Shown: piece after piece, positions 9,941 to 17,563 of the stretch
Layout: each line of letters opens with the position of its first letter
How positions within the stretch are numbered: position 1 is the first letter of the stretch
Source: an uncultured Eubacteriales bacterium
GTDB taxonomy: Bacteria; Bacillota; Clostridia; Lachnospirales; Lachnospiraceae
NCBI GenBank assembly: GCA_900314885.1
Contig: OMWY01000001.1
Coordinates: forward strand, 372,001-436,000
Length of the DNA: 64,000 bases
Direction: 5' to 3'
Notes under the pieces: generated by a model
The model's database searches: none
What the model saw: only the letters and a program-made list of their open reading frames with translations
What the model was told of the DNA's origin: nothing
Program-made: the position numbers and the translations under genes

Positions 9941-11098
9941 ATGAAGAATATTTTGAAAAATGTATTGGTGTTGCTTACTGTAATTTCAATCGCTATCGGT
10001 ACATTTACGAGCTTAAGCGTTACGGCCATGGCTGACACCGGCACGGTTACGCTTGGCAGCGAATCAAGCGCGGTTACGGTAGGCGAGAAATTCAAGGTCA
10101 CGCTCACCATAAAAAGCGATGTGCCGGTGAGCGGCCTTGAGACCTATATAACTTATCCCGCGAAGCTGGCGAAATTCATATCGGCTGACCAGGGTATAAC
10201 CGGAGGTAATGGTATTCTTAAGGTTAACCTTCTTGATGCCGATGAGGGTGAGACCTGGAACTCATTTGATATCCGCTTTAAGGCGAGGAACACGGGCGAA
10301 TTCAAGGTAAAATTCGCAGACGCCGTTCACCTCTACTCCTATGCGAGCGGCGAGGAGCTGTCCATTTCAACCAGTCCGGTTACTATTAATATCAAGGCGG
10401 ACACAGGCGCAAGCGATGACGCCACCCTACAGGCCCTAAGGATAGGCGGTGAAGCTCTGACTCCGGCCTTTGATAAGGACACGAGGAATTATTACGTCTC
10501 GGTTGAAAATGATGTGAAGAGCCTTGTGATAAGCGCTATTCCGAATGATTCTTCGTCTACGGTCACGGTTTCCGGAAATAAGGGCTTTAAGGTTGGATCA
10601 AACAATATTATAAAGATTACAGTTACAGCTGAAAGTGGCAACACAAGCGAATATACGATCCAGGTGACGAGGAAGAGTAAGTCTGGCGACACGAAGGACG
10701 GTACAGATAGCGAAGCGGGCGGAAACGCTAGCGGAAGCGGCTTAACGGGAGAAAATGGGACCGCAGCAAGCGGAAGCGGTATCACATCAGATCCTCTCAT
10801 GGAGGAGCTTAACCCCGGCCTTGCTTCAGGGAGCGCTGTCGAATCCGCTAGCGGAGAAGCCGTAACCGAGGGAGAAAACGGCAGCTACACCACAGGGAGC
10901 GAAGCCATAACATCAGGCGGTGAAGCTATAACAAATGGGAATACCGGCGAAAATACTGTAAACAATCCATTTCCAAGTATTAAAATTGATGAAAGTGGTG
11001 CAAAAATCATCAGAAGTGTTATAATAGTATTGGCGGTAGTTGTAGTACTGCTGGTAATATTTTCCATAATATACCTATTTACGAAAAAAAAGGAATGA
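9941..11098 (+). CDS. Membrane-anchored cohesin-like/cadherin-like surface protein
   Basis: 385 residues. A signal peptide ends near TAMADT (residue 31). Residues about 35-150 resemble a cohesin-type beta-sandwich (VTVGEKFKVTLTIKSDVPVS, then LETYITYPAKLAKFISAD). Residues about 160-245 form a cadherin-like module (LTPAFDKDTRNYYVSV, TSEYTIQVTRK). A Ser/Gly/Glu-rich linker follows (about 250-345). One transmembrane helix (about 354-380) with a terminal KKKE anchors it with the bulk outside. A cohesin-like fold alone does not prove cellulosome function; no dockerin was seen in the window. It is 4 bp after the glucosaminidase and 6 bp before clpC. Confidence 0.65.
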   Translation: MKNILKNVLVLLTVISIAIGTFTSLSVTAMADTGTVTLGSESSAVTVGEKFKVTLTIKSDVPVSGLETYITYPAKLAKFISADQGITGGNGILKVNLLDADEGETWNSFDIRFKARNTGEFKVKFADAVHLYSYASGEELSISTSPVTINIKADTGASDDATLQALRIGGEALTPAFDKDTRNYYVSVENDVKSLVISAIPNDSSSTVTVSGNKGFKVGSNNIIKITVTAESGNTSEYTIQVTRKSKSGDTKDGTDSEAGGNASGSGLTGENGTAASGSGITSDPLMEELNPGLASGSAVESASGEAVTEGENGSYTTGSEAITSGGEAITNGNTGENTVNNPFPSIKIDESGAKIIRSVIIVLAVVVVLLVIFSIIYLFTKKKE

Positions 11099-11104
11099 CA
11101 GGAC

Positions 11105-13549
11105 ATGCAGAACAATTTTACCAGGAACGCTAAGGAGGCTATGGACCAGGCGGTCGAGGCTAGCAAGATGCTTAACCACGGCTACACAGGGACGGCCCAC
11201 GTTATTATCGGACTCCTTTCCGTGGACGGCGTTGCGAGGCAGGTGCTTGAGGAGAACGGCATAACGGCCGAGAGAATGATAGGAATCACGAGACAGCTCG
11301 TGGATCCGGGCATTCTCGTTCTAAGGAGTACCATTCCGATTACGCCGAGGGTTAAGGCGGCCCTTCAGAACGCGGGCGCTATAGCTGAGCACCTTCAGGC
11401 TGAAGCGATAGGAACAGAGCACATTTTACTGGCCCTTATAGAAGACAGGGAGTCGGTAGGAACTAAGCTTCTTAACTCCCTCGGAGCGAATATTCAGAAG
11501 ATTTACCTCGATATCTACGCGGCCCTTGGAATAAACGCAAATGACGCAAGAAATGATTTCAGAGCCCGCCACGGCGGCCAGGGCAGCAGCAGGGGAAGGA
11601 CTCCTTTCCTTGATAAATTCGCGAGAGACCTCACTGAGGCCGCTTCCCAGGGGAAGCTTGACCCGGTTGTGGGCCGTGAGAAGGAAATCACGAGGGTAGT
11701 AGAGATACTTTCAAGAAGGACTAAGAACAACCCTTGTCTCACAGGTGAGCCGGGGGTCGGCAAAACTGCCATAGCGGAAGGTCTCGCTGAGCTTATCGTG
11801 AAGGGCAGGGTCCCATCCACGGTTCAGGGAAAGCGGGTCATGATGCTTGATATGTCAGGCATCGTAGCCGGTACCAAGTACCGAGGTGAGTTCGAGGAAC
11901 GTATCAAGGGTGTTATAAATGAGGCATCGGCGAACAAGGATGTCCTACTCTTTATAGATGAGCTCCATACTATAATCGGCGCCGGTGGCGCTGAGGGAAG
12001 CCTTGACGCTTCAAATATCCTGAAGCCTGTCCTTGCCCGCGGTGAGATTCAGATCATCGGAGCCACAACGAGTGAAGAGTACAGGAAATATGTAGAGAAG
12101 GATGCTGCCCTTGAGAGAAGGTTCCAGCCGGTATTAATCGAGGAACCTACGGAGGAGCAGTCAGTAGAGATATTAAGAGGCCTTCGCGATAAATACGAAG
12201 CCCACCATAAGGTCCATATAACCGACGAAGCTCTTGAGGCGGCTGTTAAGCTTTCGGCCCGTTATATTTCAGACAGATTTCTGCCTGATAAGGCTATAGA
12301 TGTAATGGATGAGGCCTGCGCCCACGTAAGACTTTCTGAATATAAGGGAACCCCTGAGGTCGCTAAGCTTGAAAGTGAGGTCACGAAGCTTGAGGAGGAA
12401 AAGCTTCAGGCTATCAAAAATGAGGACTTCGAAGAGGCAGGCGAGGCTAAGAAGAAGCAGGCTGAGGTGAACGCGAAACTGGAAAAGCTTAAGGTATCGG
12501 AGGCGGATAAGGCTGAATCCTCTGGGCTTACGGTAGATGAGAACGCAGTGGCCGATGTGGTCGCCAACTGGACTAAGATTCCGGTAACTAAGATAGTACA
12601 GGGCGAAAGCGAACGTTTAAGGAATCTCGAGTCGGAGCTCCATGAGCGTGTAATCGGTCAGGATGAGGCGGTTACGGCGGTAGCTAAGGCTATAAGAAGA
12701 AGCAGAGTTGGTCTTAATGACCCTTCAAAGCCAATCGGATCATTTTTATTCCTTGGCCCTACAGGTGTAGGCAAGACGGAGCTGTCGAAGGCCCTTGCCG
12801 AATCCATGTTTGGAAGCGAGGATGCCATGATCAGAGTTGATATGTCTGAGTACATGGAGAAGGAAAGCGTCTCGAAGATGATAGGCTCACCTCCGGGATA
12901 CATTGGCTATGACGAGGGCGGCCAGCTCTCAGAGAAGGTAAGGAAGCACCCTTATTCGGTAATCCTCTTCGATGAGATAGAGAAGGCCCATCCGGATGTA
13001 TTTAACATACTTCTTCAGGTCCTTGATGACGGGAGAATTACCGATTCCCAGGGCCGTACCGTGAACTTCAAGAATACGGTAATCATCATGACGAGTAATG
13101 CCGGCGCGCGTGAAATCATTTCACCTAAGAAGTTAGGCTTTGCGACAAGCGATGATAAGGATGCCGACTATAAGCGGATGAAGGATAACGTCATGGGCGA
13201 GGTAAAGAGGATATTTAAGCCTGAATTCCTTAACCGAATAGACGAGGTCCTTGTCTTCCACCAGCTTACAGAGGAAGATCTCGCGAAGATTGTAAGAATT
13301 CTTACCGATAAGGTCGCTAAGCGTGTAAATGATGAGATGGAAATTAAGCTTACGTTTACAGACGAGGCTATAGCCCACCTCGCAAAGGCCGGGAAAGACA
13401 CCAACTACGGCGCGAGACCGCTTAAGAGAAAGATTCAGGAGGAGGTAGAAGACCTGCTTGCTGACAAGGTTCTCGGCGGTGAGGTTGTAAATGGCAGCGA
13501 GGTTACCGTAGGGGTAGATGAAGACAAGATCGTAATTAAGGCAGTATGA
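11105..13549 (+). CDS. clpC: ATP-dependent Clp protease ATP-binding subunit ClpC
   Basis: AAA+ unfoldase that feeds ClpP. 814 residues, standard ClpC size. The Clp-N repeat domain (1-140) is followed by AAA-1 with Walker A GEPGVGKT and Walker B LLFIDELH, a UVR-type coiled-coil segment (KNEDFEEAGEAKKKQAEV, about residues 438-455) that marks ClpC rather than ClpB, and AAA-2 with GPTGVGKT and VILFDEIEKAH. No mcsA/mcsB or ctsR is adjacent, unlike Bacillus. It starts 6 bp after the cohesin-like gene and is separated by 76 bp from the next gene. A radA gene lies close downstream, a frequent clpC-radA neighbourhood. Confidence 0.95.
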   Translation: MQNNFTRNAKEAMDQAVEASKMLNHGYTGTAHVIIGLLSVDGVARQVLEENGITAERMIGITRQLVDPGILVLRSTIPITPRVKAALQNAGAIAEHLQAEAIGTEHILLALIEDRESVGTKLLNSLGANIQKIYLDIYAALGINANDARNDFRARHGGQGSSRGRTPFLDKFARDLTEAASQGKLDPVVGREKEITRVVEILSRRTKNNPCLTGEPGVGKTAIAEGLAELIVKGRVPSTVQGKRVMMLDMSGIVAGTKYRGEFEERIKGVINEASANKDVLLFIDELHTIIGAGGAEGSLDASNILKPVLARGEIQIIGATTSEEYRKYVEKDAALERRFQPVLIEEPTEEQSVEILRGLRDKYEAHHKVHITDEALEAAVKLSARYISDRFLPDKAIDVMDEACAHVRLSEYKGTPEVAKLESEVTKLEEEKLQAIKNEDFEEAGEAKKKQAEVNAKLEKLKVSEADKAESSGLTVDENAVADVVANWTKIPVTKIVQGESERLRNLESELHERVIGQDEAVTAVAKAIRRSRVGLNDPSKPIGSFLFLGPTGVGKTELSKALAESMFGSEDAMIRVDMSEYMEKESVSKMIGSPPGYIGYDEGGQLSEKVRKHPYSVILFDEIEKAHPDVFNILLQVLDDGRITDSQGRTVNFKNTVIIMTSNAGAREIISPKKLGFATSDDKDADYKRMKDNVMGEVKRIFKPEFLNRIDEVLVFHQLTEEDLAKIVRILTDKVAKRVNDEMEIKLTFTDEAIAHLAKAGKDTNYGARPLKRKIQEEVEDLLADKVLGGEVVNGSEVTVGVDEDKIVIKAV

Positions 13550-13561
13550 TTAAGAACTTAT

Positions 13562-13594
13562 GGTTAAGGTAAGTATTGGGCATTTACCTTAACC
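13562..13594 (+). repeat. Perfect 11-bp inverted repeat after clpC
   Basis: GGTTAAGGTAA (13562-13572) and TTACCTTAACC (13584-13594) are perfect complements with an 11-nt loop. The right arm is followed by TTACAACATA rather than a T-run, so it does not look like a classical terminator. It may be a processing or attenuation hairpin between clpC and the small downstream gene, or a DNA operator. Confidence 0.6.
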
Positions 13595-13625
13595 TTACAA
13601 CATAAACTTAGTGAGGTAAAAAACG

Positions 13626-14039
13626 ATGGCAGTGGTACATGAACTTATCTGCAGAGAAGGCGACACAGCTCTTGGATTCGGTGATTACACCCTTGATGAG
13701 AAAGGCAAGCTCTCCGACTGGAAATTCGACGGAGACCTCTATAAGATCAAGACCTTCAAGGAAATCACCAAGCTTGAGAAAAATGGGATGTTTGCCTACG
13801 AGTCAGTTCCGGGAACAGCTGTACATGATTATATCGCGGCTCCGGGCAAGGTAAGTTTCACGGTAGAAGGACCTGAGGACGCGGACATCACGCTGCAGGT
13901 CGAAGAAGAAAAGGAATACGCCGTATTTATTAACGGGAACGAAGCCGGAAGTCAGAAGAGCAACCTGGGAGGCAAGGTAACCCTTTCGGTTGAACTCGGA
14001 ACCGGAAAAGAAGTAAAGGTAGAAGTTAAGGAAATCTGA
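13626..14039 (+). CDS. Conserved Lachnospiraceae small protein (often labelled 'endosialidase')
   Basis: 137 residues, acidic, with no signal peptide or membrane helix. I recall similar proteins being annotated 'endosialidase' across Lachnospiraceae; nothing in the sequence shows a sialidase active site, so that label should not be trusted. Features include LYKIKTFKEITKLEKNGMF, the FAYESVPGTAVHDY segment and a beta-rich C-terminal half (VSFTVEGPEDADITLQVEEE). A ribosome-binding site (GTGAGGTAAAA) precedes the ATG. The stop overlaps the radA start by one base (TGATG), so they are probably coupled. Function unknown. Confidence 0.75.
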   Translation: MAVVHELICREGDTALGFGDYTLDEKGKLSDWKFDGDLYKIKTFKEITKLEKNGMFAYESVPGTAVHDYIAAPGKVSFTVEGPEDADITLQVEEEKEYAVFINGNEAGSQKSNLGGKVTLSVELGTGKEVKVEVKEI

Positions 14040-15403
14040 TGGCAAAGAGTAAAACAGTATTTTTCTGCAAGGAATGTGGCTATGAGTCATCCAAATGGAT
14101 GGGTCAGTGCCCTTCCTGCAAGGCTTGGAATTCTTTTGTTGAGGCGCCGGTAGCTGCTAAGAAGCCCGGTGCCTCGTCTGTTAAGGTGGGACTCACTGAG
14201 ATAAAGTCGGTTAAATTAAGAGACGTCTCACTTATAAATGATGAGCGCATCAAGACTGATATAGGTGAATTCGACCGTGTGCTTGGCGGTGGCATAGTAA
14301 AGGGATCTCTTGTTCTTGTAGGCGGTGATCCCGGTATAGGAAAATCTACCCTCCTCCTTCAGATGTGCGCCAAATTGTCAGCTAAGGATGTTAATGTGCT
14401 TTATGTATCCGGAGAGGAAAGCCCCAAGCAGATAAAAATGAGGGCGGAACGCTTAGGGGATTCTACGGATGATATTTCGCTGTTTTGCGAAACAGATTTA
14501 GGCAAAATTGAAAATGTTATTGAGGCTGATAAACCTGACGTGGTTGTAATAGACTCAATTCAGACTATATATCGCGATGAGGTTGATGCGGCTCCGGGCT
14601 CTATTTCTCAGGTCCGTGAAGCCACCTCCTCCCTCTTAAGGGTCTCAAAGGACCTCGGGGTATCCATTTTCATAGTCGGCCATGTTACGAAGGAGGGAAC
14701 GGTAGCGGGCCCCAGAACCCTCGAGCACATGGTCGACACTGTTCTCTATTTTGAGGGCGAGAATGTCGCGTCCTATAGAATTCTTCGCGCCGCTAAGAAC
14801 AGGTTCGGTAGTACGAATGAAGTCGGCGTATTTGATATGAGCTCCGAAGGCCTGACCGAGGTAACGAATCCTTCCGAATACATGCTCGCCGGAATGCCTG
14901 AAAACGCGCCAGGCTCCGTAATTGCATGTACCATAGAGGGCAGCAGGCCCATTCTTGTTGAGGTCCAGGCTCTTGTAAGCCCCACAAATTTTAATTTCCC
15001 TAAGAGGACAGCGAACGGAGCAGATTTTAACCGCGTAAACATGATAATAGCTGTCCTTGAAAAGCGCCTTGGCTTAAACCTTGGCACCTGTGATATTTAT
15101 ATAAATATAGCAGGCGGTCTCCGTGTAAATGAACCGGCTCTCGACCTTGCTATCGCCGCAGCTATTATTTCAAGCTACAGGAACAAAGAAAGCGCCAGGA
15201 AAATAGTAGCGTTTGGTGAAATAGGCCTTACCGGCGAAGTCCGCGGGATCCGTGAGGCTGACGCAAGACTATCGGAAGCGATAAAATCAGGAGTTCCGCT
15301 TGCGATAATTCCAAAGGTAAATGTCAAGGTATCCAAAAAGGAAAGCTCCGTGATGCAGGTAAATGGCGTAAGAAATATAAGAGAGTTAATGGAGTTTATT
15401 TAA
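14039..15403 (+). CDS. radA: DNA repair protein RadA (Sms)
   Basis: RecA-like ATPase that promotes branch migration in recombinational repair. 454 residues, normal length. The N-terminal C4 zinc finger (CKECGYESSKWMGQCPSC, residues about 9-26), Walker A GGDPGIGKST, the RadA-specific KNRFGSTNE motif and a C-terminal Lon-protease-like domain are all visible. The start overlaps the preceding stop. The next gene begins after a single base, and the composition turns markedly AT-richer there, which marks the left edge of the accessory block. Confidence 0.95.
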   Translation: MAKSKTVFFCKECGYESSKWMGQCPSCKAWNSFVEAPVAAKKPGASSVKVGLTEIKSVKLRDVSLINDERIKTDIGEFDRVLGGGIVKGSLVLVGGDPGIGKSTLLLQMCAKLSAKDVNVLYVSGEESPKQIKMRAERLGDSTDDISLFCETDLGKIENVIEADKPDVVVIDSIQTIYRDEVDAAPGSISQVREATSSLLRVSKDLGVSIFIVGHVTKEGTVAGPRTLEHMVDTVLYFEGENVASYRILRAAKNRFGSTNEVGVFDMSSEGLTEVTNPSEYMLAGMPENAPGSVIACTIEGSRPILVEVQALVSPTNFNFPKRTANGADFNRVNMIIAVLEKRLGLNLGTCDIYINIAGGLRVNEPALDLAIAAAIISSYRNKESARKIVAFGEIGLTGEVRGIREADARLSEAIKSGVPLAIIPKVNVKVSKKESSVMQVNGVRNIRELMEFI

Positions 15404-15404
15404 A

Positions 15405-17150
15405 ATGAAAGAGAAAACTATAGGACAGTTATTGCAGTTTGTGAGAAACAACAAGAACATGCGGATGAAGGATGTCTGCGAGGGAATTTGTGATTCTACA
15501 ACATACAGTCGCTACGAAACCGGTGAGTATATACCGGATATGTTTACGGCAGGATTTCTTCTTGAACGTATGGAAGTCGATTCATCAGGCATACAATATG
15601 TATCATCATATGAGGAGGCTGAAGCCTTAGTAATAAGAAAGACTCTTCAAAATGCGCTTCATAGTGGGGAACTGCTTGATAATGAATCGTTAATTGATTA
15701 TTATAAGAAAAACTATAGCAGAAAAAAGGCACATAGGCAGTACATCACCTTCTATGAAGGCAAGTTACAGGAACTAAAAGGATTAACAGAGGATGCTGAA
15801 AGGCTGTATCTGGAAGGCTATCTTATTACACACAAAGATAAGAAAAATCTGACTCAGCCATATTTCAGCAAACAGGAACTAGGCCTGTTGATATCATATT
15901 TAAGAATAACAAAAAGCAAAGAATACTGGCAAGAACTTTATCAATATCTTCTAGGCAAGGATAAGTATAATGTCTTAAAAATGGTTTTTACAGCTGATGT
16001 TGCCATCGGATTCTGTGAATCCGAAGCCGCAGATGGAGAAGAACCTGTAATGATAAATGCATCATTACAATATCTGAAGGAAATAAATGCCTTAATAGGA
16101 ACGTGGCAGCTTCTAAAATATAAGCAAAACAACCCATCGAAGACCGGGAGACTCACTCAGGATGAGAAAAACCTGTATGATGCCATAACTGAATTGGAAC
16201 TACAAATACCAAATGACGGAAAAGAGTTCAGAAGGTGGACAAAGGGTGATCTGCTCCATTCTCTCAGAAAGGAACTTGGACTCACTCAGGAAGAGCTGTC
16301 GGATGGAATATGCGATGTTACTGTATTAGCGAGATATGAAAGTGGTAAACTTGATCCAGGCAAAGAGAAGCTTGAACTTCTGCTAAATAGGATGCATCGA
16401 TCAGGTGTGAATTACAAGTTCTCATATAATTCCGGAACAATGTACAATATTGAGAATTATATGGAAATGGAAAAGAGTGTAGAAAGGCATGATGTGAAAG
16501 ATGGCATAAATAAGTTCTATTCTAATGCAGTCCTTATGAATTCTTTTATGGATGACATGGAAAAAACTCAAATGAATGAAGAGGTTGCGATAGTAAGAAA
16601 ATATTCTGAAGGAAATATAGATCAAAAGACATACATTGCTGAATTGGAAAAGCTTATTAAAAGGTCTATACCGGAATTTAAGGATGGCAAGTTTTCGTAT
16701 AATCGGATAATGAATGAAACTGAAATTAGCATATTGAACATTATTGGAGTAGCATATAGAAACAATGATGAGACCGCTAAAAGTATGGCGTTATATGATA
16801 ATGTTGAAAAGTATGTATATGAACATAACATGCCATTTAACAAAGCCATTGTAAAGGCGTTAAATAATTATTCTGATTTCTTGATGCTAGATGGCGATTA
16901 CGACAAAAGTTCAGAACTTAGTAAGAAAGTTATGACTTCAATACTTGAATACGATAGCCGGAATATGTTATTTATTACTGTGTATCACATGGCATGTTCA
17001 CTTTACGCCCAAAATGCATGGAACAGTAGACAAACGATAAGGTGTCTGGAATTAAGCCATGCGCTTGCAGTATACTTCAATGAGTCGAATGTTGCAATAG
17101 ATGTAATAGAGAAGTACCTTGATATTGAGTTTCATATAAAACTGAAATAA
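15405..17150 (+). CDS. Double-HTH, helical-repeat regulator (RRNPP/Rgg-like)
   Basis: 581 residues, no membrane segment. An XRE-type HTH lies at about residues 6-52 (DVCEGICDSTTYSRYETGEY) and a second at about 282-330 (LTQEELSDGICDVTVLARYE). They share the pattern LL..R...(E/D)GICD.T...RYE.G, about 274 residues apart, so the protein looks like an internal tandem duplication and could act as a pseudo-dimer. Each HTH is followed by helical, TPR-like sequence. HTH plus TPR is the architecture of RRNPP cytoplasmic receptors for imported peptides. A convergent pheromone-like gene lies 50 bp past the stop. It starts 1 bp after radA and is clearly AT-richer. A paralogue is fused to a radical SAM enzyme at 21966. 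Direct target genes are unknown. Confidence 0.7.
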   Translation: MKEKTIGQLLQFVRNNKNMRMKDVCEGICDSTTYSRYETGEYIPDMFTAGFLLERMEVDSSGIQYVSSYEEAEALVIRKTLQNALHSGELLDNESLIDYYKKNYSRKKAHRQYITFYEGKLQELKGLTEDAERLYLEGYLITHKDKKNLTQPYFSKQELGLLISYLRITKSKEYWQELYQYLLGKDKYNVLKMVFTADVAIGFCESEAADGEEPVMINASLQYLKEINALIGTWQLLKYKQNNPSKTGRLTQDEKNLYDAITELELQIPNDGKEFRRWTKGDLLHSLRKELGLTQEELSDGICDVTVLARYESGKLDPGKEKLELLLNRMHRSGVNYKFSYNSGTMYNIENYMEMEKSVERHDVKDGINKFYSNAVLMNSFMDDMEKTQMNEEVAIVRKYSEGNIDQKTYIAELEKLIKRSIPEFKDGKFSYNRIMNETEISILNIIGVAYRNNDETAKSMALYDNVEKYVYEHNMPFNKAIVKALNNYSDFLMLDGDYDKSSELSKKVMTSILEYDSRNMLFITVYHMACSLYAQNAWNSRQTIRCLELSHALAVYFNESNVAIDVIEKYLDIEFHIKLK

Positions 17151-17157
17151 GTGGTGA

Positions 17158-17194
17158 GGCAAGAAACCTCATATGTAAAGTCAGGTTTCTTGCC
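17158..17194 (+). terminator. Convergent hairpin between regulator and peptide gene
   Basis: GGCAAGAAACCT (17158-17169) and AGGTTTCTTGCC (17183-17194) form a perfect 12-bp stem with a 13-nt loop. It lies between the ends of the regulator (plus) and the small peptide gene (minus). The T-tract is short on the plus side (TTT) and poor on the minus side, so termination efficiency is uncertain, but a shared bidirectional terminator is the simplest reading. Confidence 0.6.
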
Positions 17195-17200
17195 TTTGCC

Positions 17201-17326
17201 TCATAACACTATGGGTGGTATCCCAATAGGAAGTTCGATAATGATATTATTAGCTTCACAAATAAGTGGGCTAAGTAACATCATCAATAGTACTGCTTGA
17301 ATAAGTATCTTGTAGATATGTTTCAT
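17201..17326 (-). CDS. Short secreted hydrophobic peptide, putative RRNPP pheromone precursor
   Basis: A 41-codon gene shorter than usual ORF cut-offs. The ribosome-binding site is perfect: AAGGAGG (plus-strand 17334-17340), 7 nt from the ATG. The protein opens with MKHIYK and a hydrophobic core ILIQAVLLMMLLSPLI, then CEA, a plausible signal peptidase site, leaving a 16-residue tail ending ELPIGIPPIVL. A charged start, an export core and a short hydrophobic C-terminal tail are how SHP/PapR-like pheromone precursors are built. It is convergent with the HTH/TPR regulator, a common pheromone-receptor layout. A TATAAT box lies about 30 bp upstream. It could alternatively be a small toxin or a substrate of the nearby radical SAM enzymes. 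Confidence 0.65.
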   Translation of the reverse strand: MKHIYKILIQAVLLMMLLSPLICEANNIIIELPIGIPPIVL

Positions 17327-17357
17327 GATTTTTCCTCCTTAACCAATGTCTCTACAT

Positions 17358-17386
17358 ATTATAATATGGTGAACGAATGTATAACA
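17358..17386 (-). promoter_or_regulatory. Promoter of the pheromone-like gene
   Basis: On the minus strand a perfect -10 TATAAT (plus 17358-17363) is preceded at 17 bp by a poor -35, TGTTAT (17381-17386). A strong -10 with a weak -35 is expected of an activator-dependent promoter. The -35 overlaps the end of the 18-bp palindrome at 17383-17426. Predicted 5' leader is about 25 nt. Confidence 0.55.
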
Positions 17387-17430
17387 TGGCGTATTCAGCA
17401 GTTAAAAATGCTGAATACGCCATGTTTTTT
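17383..17430. promoter_or_regulatory. Perfect 18-bp palindrome: candidate operator and/or terminator
   Basis: AACATGGCGTATTCAGCA (17383-17400) and TGCTGAATACGCCATGTT (17409-17426) are perfect complements around an 8-nt spacer (GTTAAAAA). On the plus strand T6 follows (17425-17430), the form of an intrinsic terminator, yet no gene between the hairpin at 17158-17194 and this point would need it on that strand. On the minus strand the palindrome abuts and overlaps the -35 of the peptide gene, where an activator dimer would bind. Both roles are possible. Confidence 0.65.
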
Positions 17431-17453
17431 CTGTAAGGTGTGTGGTAATATAA

Positions 17454-17563
17454 GATTATCATCTAGATGAAGATGATAGCGTTTACAAGTACTACTATAA
17501 TTATATGGAAAGGAAATCTAATTTCTGCATAGAGAGTCACTTATCACTAACTCTGAAGAAGCG
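17454..17563 (+). pseudogene. Possible remnant of a radical SAM N-terminal region
   Basis: Upstream of the radical SAM start, one frame is open from 17454 and reads like coding sequence (DEDDSVYKYYYNYMERKSNF), ending at a TGA at 17563-17565 that overlaps the annotated ATG. The frame of the downstream gene is itself open back to 17522 without a good start codon. This suggests a decayed or frameshifted N-terminal part. It may also be chance in AT-rich DNA. Confidence 0.3.
17473..17501 (+). promoter_or_regulatory. Candidate promoter of the radical SAM/ABC operon
   Basis: ATGATA (17473-17478), 17-bp spacer, TATAAT (17496-17501). The -10 is perfect and the -35 matches four of six positions. The predicted start near 17508 gives a leader of about 55 nt before the ATG at 17564. 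It overlaps the putative coding remnant, which argues that the remnant is no longer translated. Confidence 0.45.

Noticed and set aside
17408..17470. Small plus-strand frame starting MLNTPCFFCKVCG as a peptide precursor
   Set aside because: Starts inside the palindrome, has no ribosome-binding site and ends after 20 codons.
17467..17532. Plus-strand frame MKMIAFTSTTIIIWKG as a short hydrophobic peptide
   Set aside because: No ribosome-binding site and it lies across the predicted promoter of the radical SAM gene; the convergent 17201-17326 gene is far better supported.
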